DNA of 64,000 nucleotides from Cephalotus follicularis (Eukaryota; Streptophyta; Magnoliopsida; Oxalidales; Cephalotaceae): the NCBI GenBank assembly GCA_001972305.1, contig BDDD01000995.1:263469-327468 (forward strand), given 5' to 3'. Both the position numbers and the translations under genes were made by a program. A model generated the notes under the pieces. The model did no database searches, was not told the origin of the DNA, and saw only the letters and a list, made by a program, of their open reading frames with translations. This document shows, in pieces, positions 32,224 to 41,519 of this stretch (position 1 is the stretch's first letter; each line of letters starts with the position of its first letter).

Positions 32224-35200
32224 ATGGGGAGATGCTTGAGATGTGGTTCACAGGACCACATGCTGAATAATTGTCCGATGATGAGGGATCAAGCACGTGA
32301 CCAACAGGGTAGTGCGGGTGCTAGTGGTAGTGTTGCGCCTGCTCAACCGCAGAAGGACACAGGGAAAGGGATTGTGAAAGGTAGGGTCTACACCTTATCT
32401 AAAGATGATGTGCCTGAATCTAATACTATTGTGGGAGGTACTATTTATATATCTGGCATACTAGCTCATGTATTGATTGACCCTGGTGCGACGCATTCAT
32501 TAATTGCATCTAAATTTGCTCGCAATTTCCATGGTATTACTTCTAGGCTACCTTATGTATTGGAGGTGAGTACTCCTGCGGGTACTTGTCTTCTATCTGA
32601 TACTGTTATGAAAGATTGTGAGATCATGGTAGCAGGAATCCAATTGTCTGCTGACTTGATAGTATTACCTATCCAGGATTTTGATGTAATCATGGGGATG
32701 GACTGGTTGTATGCTCATCATGCTTGTGTTGATTGCTATAACAAGATGATGACATTTTATCTTCAAGATGGGACTGAGTGCAAGTTAATCAGGGAAAAGA
32801 ATGTTTCTGCTCCGATCATTTCATATACTCGAGCACAGAAGTATCTCAAGCAAGGATGCGAAGGCTATTTGGCGTATGTGATTGATCATACGAAAGGTAC
32901 GGCCAGTATTGAACAAGTACCCGTTGTATGTGAATTTCCTGATGTATTTCCAGATGAACTCACTTCGTTGCCACCGGAGAGGGATATAGAGTTCAGCATT
33001 GAACTATTGCCTGGGACTGGCCCTATATCAAAATCTCCGTACCGAATGGCTCCTGCTGAACTGAAGGAGTTGAAGACTCAATTGCCGGATTACCTTGACA
33101 AGGGCTTTATCAGACCGACTGTATCACCGTGGGGAGCACCGGTTCTGTTTGTGAAAAAGAAGGATGGATCGATGCGGCTATGCATCGACTACAGGCTCCT
33201 AAATCAAGTAACGGTAAAGAACAAGTATCCTCTGCCACATATTCAGGAGTTGTTCGACCAATTGCAAGGCTCAACTGTATTCTCCAAACTTGACCTGAGA
33301 ACAGGTTACCATCAGCTGAGGATGAGAGAAGGTGATGTGGAGAAGACCGCATTTCGAACCAGATATGGGAACTATGAATTTTTGATACTGCCGTTTGGTT
33401 TGACGAATGCTCCTACAGCCTTTATGTGTTTGATGAACAGAGTGTTCCAACCCTATCTTGATCAGTTTGGTGTTATATTCTTAGAAGACATCCTGATTTA
33501 TTCAAAGAGCATTGAGGAACACATGCAGCACTTGAGGATTGTATTGCAGACACTACAGAAGGAACAACTATACGCCAAATTCAGCAAGTGCGAGTTTTGG
33601 ATAGATCATGTGACTTTCCTAGGTCACATAGTGTCAAGTGAAGGATTGTCCGTGGATCCTTCAAAGATAGAGAATATTGTTGATTGGCCCCAACCGAGGA
33701 ACGTTATAGAGGTTCGTAGTTTCTTGGGATTGGCTGGCTACTACCGAAGGTTCATCAAAGGATTTTCGAAACTTGCTGCACCTTTGACACAGTTGACTCA
33801 GAAGAAGTCAAGTTTTGTGTGGGATGATTCCTGTGAGGAAAGTTTCCAAGAGTTGAAGAGTCGGTTGATTTCGGCTCCAGTGCTAGCATTACCGTAGGGT
33901 AATAAGGGTTTCACCGTCTATACTGATGCTTCTCGGAAAGGATTGGGATGCGTTCTTATGCAACATGGTAGGGTGATTGCATGCGCATCAAGGAAGTTAA
34001 AGCCACACGAGGAAAATTACCCCGTACACGATCTTGAGTTGGCAGCCATAGTGTTTGCTTTGCAGAAATGGAGGCACTACCTCTATGGTGTTCAGTTTGA
34101 GATCTTTACCGACCATAAGAGTTTGAAGTATTTGTTTTCCCAAAAGGAGCTCAACATGAGACAGAGGCGATGGGTGGAATTCTTTAATGGCTACAACTAT
34201 AACATTCAATACCACCCTGTAAAAGCGAATAAAGTGGCTGATGCGCTGAGTCGCAAGGCAATGATTACTGGAGCAATGGTTTCACAGTGGAAGCTATTGG
34301 AGGATTTTCATATATGGAATCCGTTCATGGTTTCCCGAGGAGTTATTGTGGCAAGTCTCAGAACACAACCAGAACTTCTGGAACGTATTCTAACTGCTCA
34401 GTATAGTGATTCTGAACTATAGAGCATTCATGAGAACCTAGACACTGAGTCTGAGTTCTCCATTCATACTGATGGCATATTGAGGTTCCGAGGGAGGATA
34501 TGTGTTCCGAATGACGAGAGCATCAAGAATGAGCTACTGCAACAAGCTCACAAGTCAAAGTACAGTGTGCACCCGGGAAGTTCCAAGATGTGGCACGACC
34601 TGAAAAAGAACTACTGGTGGAGTGGTATGAAAAGAGAGATTGCTGAATATGTGGCAAGATGTTTGACCTGCCAGAGCGTGAAGGCTGAACATCAGAAACC
34701 TGCGGGACTGCTACAATTGTTACCAGTGGTTGAATGGAAATGGGAGCATGTGACCATGGACTTCGTATCGGGATTACCGAGGTCACGAAATCAGCATGAA
34801 GCAGTGCGGATTGTAGTGGACAGACTCACTAAGTCTGCTCACTTCCTTCCGATGAACATGACGTATTCTATCGAGAAGCTTGCTCGATTGTATATCCGGG
34901 AGATAGTGAGATTGCATGGGGTGCCGGTCAGTATTGTCTGCGACCGAGATGCTAGATTTACTTCAAGGTTCTCGAAGAAGTTCCAAACAGCGATGGGAAC
35001 AACCTTGAACATTAGCACTGCATTCCACCCATAGACTAACGGGCAGTTCAAGCGTACTATTCAGACTCTGGAGGATATGTTACGGGCTTGCATGATTGAT
35101 TTTGCTGGGAGTTGGGAGGACCATCTGGTACTGATTGAGTTCTCCTACAACAACAGTTTTCACACCAGCATTGGAATGGGTCCCTATGAAGCGTTGTATG

Positions 35201-35798
35201 GGAGAAATTGCAGATCACCTATTTGCTGGGACGAGGTAGGTGAGAGACAAGTGCTTGGACCGGATTTGGTACAAGAGACCACTGATAAAGTGGAAATAAT
35301 CAAGAAGAGACTGCTAGCTACACAAAGTCGGAAGAAGAGTTACGCCGATAGCAAGAGAAGAAAGCTAGAATTCGACAAGGGGGATCATGTTTTCTTGAAG
35401 ATCTCGCCTTCGAAAGGGATACACCATTTTGGCCTCAAAGGGAAGTTGGCTCCAAGGTATATTGGACATTACGAGATACTGGAGAGAGTGGGGGAGGTAG
35501 CATATTAGATTGCTCTACCGCCTAGCTTGTCGGATGTGCATAACATATTTCATGTTTCAATGTTACGGAAATACGTACCCGACCCATCTCATATTTTGAG
35601 CTACGACCCTGGATTCATCAGTCCTAGATTGACTTATGAAGAAAGACTACGAGCATAGTGGATCGAATGGAAAAAGTACTAAGGATCAAGACCATTCCTA
35701 TGGTAAAAGTGCTGTGGCGTTTTCACGGAGCGGAGGAAGCTACGTGGGAGCGTGAAGGCGAAATGATGGAGACATTTCCCCACTTGTTCGACATGTGA
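32224..35798 (+). pseudogene. pol of gypsy F: knuckle, protease, RT, RNase H, integrase, chromodomain-like tail
   Basis: Knuckle [14 protein letters not shown] is near 32236 and protease [13 protein letters not shown] near 32473. RT has the normal fingers, but its catalytic motif reads [10 protein letters not shown] at 33475-33504 where A, B and E have FIDD, so the first Asp is Glu. Stops are at 33895-33897 (start of RNase H), 34420-34422, 35032-35034 and 35506-35508. RNase H reads [15 protein letters not shown]. Integrase keeps CDRDARFTS, but HPQTDGQSERT of B reads HP[12 protein letters not shown] here, so the catalytic Glu is Lys (35050-35052). A frameshift near 35655 precedes the chromodomain-like tail, which ends at 35798. 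Confidence 0.9.
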
Positions 35799-35825
35799 GG
35801 GCTAAATTCGAGGACGAATTTTCTT

Positions 35826-35839
35826 TAAGGAGGGGGGAA
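35826..35839 (+). other. Polypurine tract of gypsy F
   Basis: A purine-rich AAGGAGGGGGGAA run stands directly before the 3' LTR. Confidence 0.85.
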
Positions 35840-37753
35840 TGTAATAACCGCAAATTCATTCTAGGTATATTGTACTCTTGATGAATAAAATATGCACTTA
35901 CTTGAATTTAATATCCAATTATTATACGAAATTGTGGTTGCTAATTTAAATTAAGCAAATGAACCTAAAATAACCAAAAGCAGCCATCGACTATCGACTG
36001 CCACAGGGGAACAGTTGACTGGCTAATGCGTGGTGTGACAGTCGACTGGAACGGTACAGAACAGGTGTCTGTGCATGCATGTGAGACAGGGCTGTGGCAT
36101 TGCATGAGGGACAGGTGTTAGGCGAAGTCACCAGCTGCCAGAGCATACAAAAAGGAGTGCTTGCATTCCTTCTATCCCTCCTGTAACCTGCAGACAGAAG
36201 ATGGGAAGGAGAGAAAGTGAATGTAGACAATGAACATGTGAGAGAGAGGAAAGAGAGGGCTGAGTGAATGGGAGTCTGGCGAATTCTAAGGCTCCTAAGC
36301 CTTTATATCAGCTATTTGGTCTGAATGTGAGAGTTAGAAACACTGAAGATAGAGGAGAGTTGCTGGAAATTGATGGAGCTTACATGTTGATGGATTAGAG
36401 CTCAAAGAAGGAGTTGAAGCTTTGATTCCTAGTAAGACTCCAATCTTGTTTATGATTGAAGTTATAGGCTCACAGTAGCACATTTGGTTACCTATATACT
36501 GTCCATAGTGTCACATTTAGAAATGGTAATGAAAGGGAGTAAGAAAAATGAATATGAAGCTTAGAGAATCATTGATAACTACAATGCAAATTATAGTTGT
36601 TGTTAGTTGTCAACATATATGTATACTAATTCCCTTAAATATATATATACATCTTCTGTCAACACGTTAAGATCAAGAATCTAGAATTGAAATATATTTG
36701 ACAAGAGTCCAAGAGTAGTTGTAAAAGAGTAATTATGAAGCTTAATGAACTAGTGATAAACTACTGTTGGAATTGTAGTTGTAATGAGAGGATTATGGAT
36801 ACTTACTGGTATTAATGCATGTGTTCGGACAGTGGCGGCCAGGAGAAGAGAAAAGAAGAAAAAGAGAAGAAGGGGGAGGAGGTTACCGTCGGTTGGAGGC
36901 CCTGGGTTGACCGGCGTGCTCTCCCGGTCCGGTAGCTGCCTCCGGCGTCCTCTCTCGTGCCCTCTACCGATCTCTCTCCCAACCTCTCTCGCCCTCTCTC
37001 CCAGATGCAGGCGCACAGCGCCTGCGTTTTCTTCATACACGGGCGCGTGATGCGCCCGTGTGTGTGTGTGTCCCTACTTTATACTTGCTTCCTCCTTAGT
37101 ATTTTCTGGTAAAATACTAAGGTACGGATCCCGATTTTTCCACAAATCGCGACATAAATTATCCAAACGACCACCAAAATAATCGCAATAATATTGCGAA
37201 CATTTGGGCTTTATTGTCGCGCATTAAAAACATATTTTATTAGCCGTCTTAGCTAACACGTTTACGACTTAAATGCGTAATGCCTTTTTATTACTCCGGG
37301 CTCTATCGATTTTATCACGATCGTACACGCACCAATTTCATAATAATTATTTATGAAATTCGGGGCGTTACAATTATCTTCCTACTTAGCCAAGTCAGGA
37401 CAACAGCTAACCCCTACAATTTCAGATTAAGCAAAGACGTACGGGACGTGCTGCTGAAGCTTTTGGAGAGCTTCTTTCTATCTTAAGGTTGTTATTTTAT
37501 TATGTTGTACTGTATTTGTAATGAACGGTTCATACCCCGTGTTACTATTGTACTTCCTTATGAAAGGATAATTTGTTGGATTGTACCTGCACGTAGTATG
37601 GGCTGCGTGCGGATGACTTGTATTTTATATTCCGGCTTTTGAATGCTTCCGCTTATTTATGAATTGTTGAATGGAATGCTGGAATATTATATTTATTTCT
37701 GATATCACCATATATGCTTGGGCCAAATTGGAATCGAACAGCGGGGTGTGACA
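35840..37753 (+). repeat. 3' LTR of gypsy F, rearranged
   Basis: Bases 35840-36824 match the first ~990 bp of the 5' LTR and 37373-37753 match its last ~380 bp. The ~1.3 kb between (about 29403-30727 of the 5' LTR) are replaced by 36825-37372. Cluster 1 of the phased motif survives with cores at 35992, 36013 and 36040. The TAGCC hairpin has lost its pairing here (second arm AGCTA). Confidence 0.9.
36825..37372 (-). mobile_element. Minus-strand fragment of another LTR inside the F 3' LTR
   Basis: Read on the minus strand it begins TGTAACGCCCCGAATTTC at 37372, a typical gypsy LTR start. It ends without an LTR end at 36825. It is far more GC-rich than its surroundings. Two GC-rich inverted repeats stand out: 37007-37025 (8-base arms, loop ACA) and 37037-37061 (ACACGGGCGC arms of 10 bases, loop GTGAT). 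There is no match to any other LTR in the window and no coding domain. Confidence 0.7.
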
Positions 37754-38580
37754 ATTAGCCACAATCCTAAATGTTCTGGATGATGGTGCTCGGGGATGGA
37801 ACCAAAGGACATGGGTGACAAGTAGAGATTTTGATAGATAGGATTGTGTACGAATTCTTTTTGGTGAAAATGCTGACTTTCTACAACGAATGTACACTAG
37901 GAACCTTAGTCTACATTATAGGTTTCTACATCGTGTTGTATGTACACATATTTTACCTAAGGCTGGTGGGTTCGATGAGGTAACCCACATGGAGGCATAT
38001 ACTATGTACCACCTAATCACAGGCAAAAGAATTAATGTGCCTTTCTTGATAATTAATCACATCCATGCAATCCATGACCGAGAGAATGCTAGATTAGGTT
38101 ATAGCAACATCATTACCAAAATCCTCCATTTTTTCGCAATTGACCTGACTGGAGAAATAAATCACCCACTCCATAGTGTTGACAAGTTAGGCAAAGGAAC
38201 CCTAGGAAGAATGGGTTTCAAAAAGCACAAACGGCTTGGAACCTGGATCCCAAGAGAAGAGGACTCAAATCGTTGAAGAAGAGGGAGAGGCAGAAATGGG
38301 TGATGAAGCACAAAATGTACCAAGAGAACCTCAAGACGCTCAAACACCGGATATCAACCTCCCAAGAAACAAACTAGAAGAGATATTGGATGCAATTAAG
38401 GGACTACAGCAAAATGTCGAAGAAATAAAAATGAATATGCAATCGGTTAAAAGAAGACAAAAGAGAATGGCAAAGAAGTTCGCAGAAACGGGAATAATGG
38501 ACTACACAAGTCTCATTTCCTCCTCCTCGAGCCACGACAACGATGACATTCACCAAGATGATGGAGCAACCGATGACTAG
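37754..38580 (+). pseudogene. Copia C extra ORF, second part
   Basis: After the F duplication the frame continues ATILNVLDDGARGWNQRTW. A TAG at 37839-37841 (DR-stop-DC) follows. The conserved domain then runs on with NLSLHYRFLHRVVCTHILPK, HMEAYTMYHLITGKR and a C-terminal part ending WIPREEDSNR near 38270. A frameshift near 38230 carries the reading into a tail that has a likely coiled coil (LEEILDAIKGLQQNVEEIK), a basic stretch (KRRQKRMAKK) and an acidic Asp-rich end at 38580. Together with 28039-28414 the intact protein would be about 400 residues. It is not an envelope protein by anything visible here. Confidence 0.68.
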
Positions 38581-39205
38581 GAGGGAGAGATTGGTGGTGA
38601 AAACGAAGACACTCAAATGAACGACTAAGCTCATGCATTTCATTTTTGCATTCTATGATGATGTAGTATTTTGCTATGGACAACTTTTTATGATTTGTGG
38701 TACTATATTTGTAATGTGACAGTTTAATGTATTCAACAAGCTTCGTGATATCTCATTATGCATTTTATGTCTATGTATTGTTTTGATTTCAATATGTAAA
38801 ACTTGTGTTGGTTTGAAGTATGCAATGTGAAATTATGGGTTTGGAATGCTTTCTTTTGTACTCAATCAAATGTCAGGAATGAATTTGAAATTGATGTTAA
38901 TTTTTTATACTATGTTATTGAAATTGAAATATAAAACGACTATGGATGCTTAAATGACATTGTTTTATAAAACATTGATTTGATTATAAAAATTTAAATC
39001 CTTTTTGAAATGATAACAAAAAGGGGGAGAAAGGATAAGAAAAGATAGGGAAATAATGACAAAGTAAATACCCCTTGTTTAACTAAGGGGGAGATAATGA
39101 ATTAAGGGGGAGCAAATATGTTTGTGCATTATTTGTTATGTTTTAAGTTATACCATTTATTATGTTTAAATAAAAAAAAAAATTCATCATCAAAAATGGG
39201 GAGAT
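38581..39205 (+). other. Copia C: 3' untranslated region with repeated polypurine tracts
   Basis: The stretch is non-coding and AT-rich. AAGGGGGAG tracts occur at 39018-39034, 39085-39095 and 39103-39112. The final tract at 39192-39205 touches the LTR. D has the same arrangement. Confidence 0.82.
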
Positions 39206-40082
39206 TGTTGACATTTATGTCTCAATCCTAGTTTTGATGATAACATATTTGTGTTTAACCAAGTTTCTTTATGTGCAAGAAAAACATGGAATGCGCGAAA
39301 CAACAAGAAAAACTGCAGAAACAGGTTAAAGCGTCGACGCTCAGAAATAAAGCGTTTGTGCTTTGTGCAACAGTAGAGACAATGAACAAAGCGTCTACCG
39401 TTGAAGTGTTTTGAGGAGAGGAACAAATGCTCAAACCGTCAACGCCTACATTTAAGTGCCTGCGCTTTAAGTCAAAGCGTCTGCGCTTTGACACACGGAG
39501 TCTGCTGATTAAACCAGTGACTTAAGATGGAATTCAATTTGACAAAAGCGGCGACGCTTTGATCTAACCGTCAGCGCTTTGAGGCAACAGTCGACTCCAA
39601 CATCCAGAACGCCTGCGCTTTGACTCGACAAATTCAAATTAAAATACCTAACGGTCATATAAGCGTCGAAGCTTTGAGGGAGACAGTCGATGCTTTGCAC
39701 AGCTGAAAAGAATTCTGACAGAGTTTTAATGCGCCGTTTTTGATGCACCAAGTTTCAAAACTTACCCAACGGATCTCTGAGGCAAAAAACATATATATAC
39801 AAAGGTTTTTTAAAGAAAAAGTGGAGAAGAACACAAGTGACATCAAATACAAAAAGATCATTCAAGAAAACATACAACAAGCATTCAAAATAAAGAAGTT
39901 CTAATCAAGAAGTTCTATCAAAAAGCCCTCATTTTAGTATCCTATATAATATTTGTTCCCAATTAGATTGAGCAATTTCATCTGGTAAAATCTAACCTTT
40001 TGAAAGGTTTAGAACAAAACTTTACTCTATCTACTTTGATTGTAATAAGGGAGTGAACCCTAAAAGAAATTGGGGAGGTCAC
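39206..40082 (+). repeat. 3' LTR of copia C, right end truncated
   Basis: It starts TGTTGACATTTATGTCTC, related to the D LTR start. It holds a phased motif array and then a D-like stretch (GTAATAAGGGAGTGAACCCT). At about 40083 it switches to the H family LTR, so its last part is missing. No target duplication for C can be checked. Confidence 0.85.
39331..39620. repeat. Phased motif array in C 3' LTR
   Basis: Degenerate AAAGCGTCGACGCT-type motifs have cores at 39334, 39355, 39374 and 39394, at 39439, 39459 and 39480, and at 39551, 39571, 39591 and 39612. Steps within groups are 19-21 bp. More degenerate copies lie near 39663-39690. Confidence 0.8.
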
Positions 40083-41459
40083 GCACAAACCCGGCCAAAC
40101 AACACCGGTCAAACCTAGTCTACGACAAAAATAGGCAGACCAAGGCATGGCTCCACCTACCAAGACCACCAGCGGAAGAAGAGAAGGTCGGCAGTGGGAG
40201 ATGCGCAAAACAAGTCATGCAAAACAAAGAGGGAGAGAGAAGAGAAAACGGGGAGAGAGAGAAGAGGAGAGTACCGTGGATGAATGTGCACCTCTTCCCC
40301 GGTCACCGACGCCACCACGCATCGTCTTCTCCAGGTAGATGTGCGCCTGCCGCACACAACGCACACCCGTGCGTTTCTTTCGCCATTTAAGGCGTACTCG
40401 GGATGCCAACGAAGAAAAGGGAGACTTAAGACCAAGTCAAAGTCTCACACTTTTGTTTTATTCTCTTTTCTTTCAAAATAAAATATCTCTCTTGTTTTAA
40501 ATATGTGCACGCCGCACATGGTATGCTAAACATACTCCCACCGTGGTTTCTCTTAATATATCAATTTGACAATATGGTGGTAAATTTAAATAAATAAATA
40601 AACCACTAATGCCAAATTAATATGTACTAGTTAAAACTAGATTTCCCGCCAAGCTAGCATGTGTGTTGCATGCATCGCCTTTCCAATAATCAGGTGGGAC
40701 CCGAAAGCCTGGTTTGAATCCGGTACGACTATAAATTTCTCAGACAATCCAATAAGTTCTTGTACGACTATCCCAATATTCCCCGACTATTAAAATAGCC
40801 TCGGTGTGAATCCAATCACCCCCCGGATCCGTAGAATCAACTACGTCTATAAGTCGACATCCGGTTAAACCAGTACTTTATCCAGTCATCGACATATGTG
40901 TCATGTATCCTACGTCATACTTGGCTCCGACCGCGACCTAGGGTTCGGAATAATGTCACCCCTAGGCAAAGTCGCAATAACTATAAATTTACGTACGCAT
41001 TGAGACTTTCGGCAAACATCGCTGGAAACCCCGTTTCCAGTCTGCCTACACCTGATCAGGGTTTTATGAGTCTCAACGGACATAAATAATATAGAGCCGA
41101 TCACCCTTCATACGGGTGTGACGATCCCTTATTGTGAACTCGCCCATACATCTCAATGAAGCTGCCAAAAGGCCCAAAGAAAACCCTTCATACTATATGT
41201 GTACTTAGATGACATGCTGATCACCCGATCCATTTAAGATAGTTTGGGATATACATATAACGGGTTGCCATTGTTGATTGAATATGCACTATAAAACACA
41301 AAAACGAATTTAGATTGTGTAAATAGAGAGTCTAATATACACATATGCAGCCGCCCCGCGGCTTAAAGAGATATCTCCTGTTAAGGAGTCCATCTCATAC
41401 ATACATATATATTTGTGCATAGCCACCTCGTGGCATGCAGGGACACCCCTAGTCTAACA
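40083..41459 (-). repeat. LTR a of array H (3' LTR of internal region 1), truncated
   Basis: It matches LTR b from 47332 to its end, but lacks about 465 bp near 41190 and everything beyond 40083. It ends CTAACA, followed on the plus strand by a pyrimidine run that is the polypurine tract in element direction. Confidence 0.85.
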
Positions 41460-41472
41460 ATCTCCCACTTGG
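41460..41472 (-). other. Polypurine tract of H internal region 1
   Basis: Read on the minus strand this is CAAGTGGGAGATT next to TGTTAGA, the usual PPT-LTR junction of many plant copia elements. Confidence 0.8.
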
Positions 41473-41519
41473 CCCTCAAGCCACAAAGACCTTTAGCCTA
41501 AGCCAATCACACTTCCGCT

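Larger units (their letters stand above)
28415..37753 (+). mobile_element. Ty3/gypsy retrotransposon F, nested in C
   Basis: The element begins TGTAATAACC and ends GGGTGTGACA, with an exact 5-bp target duplication. It has a 5' LTR (2691 bp), primer binding site, gag, pol in the order PR-RT-RH-IN with a chromodomain-like tail, a polypurine tract and a rearranged 3' LTR (1914 bp). It is related to B/E but clearly a different family. Pol has many stops plus changes at catalytic residues of both RT and integrase, so it is inactive. Confidence 0.92.

Noticed and set aside
36750-37050. Overlapping open frames on both strands
   Set aside because: The stretch is GC-rich and lies mostly inside the minus-strand LTR fragment. 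Frames on both strands at once and no domain argue against coding.
28039-38580. Host gene or DNA transposon transposase
   Set aside because: The 'plant transposon protein'-like frame lies between copia RNase H and the copia polypurine tract and LTR, in frame with pol. It is part of element C. No terminal inverted repeats flank it.
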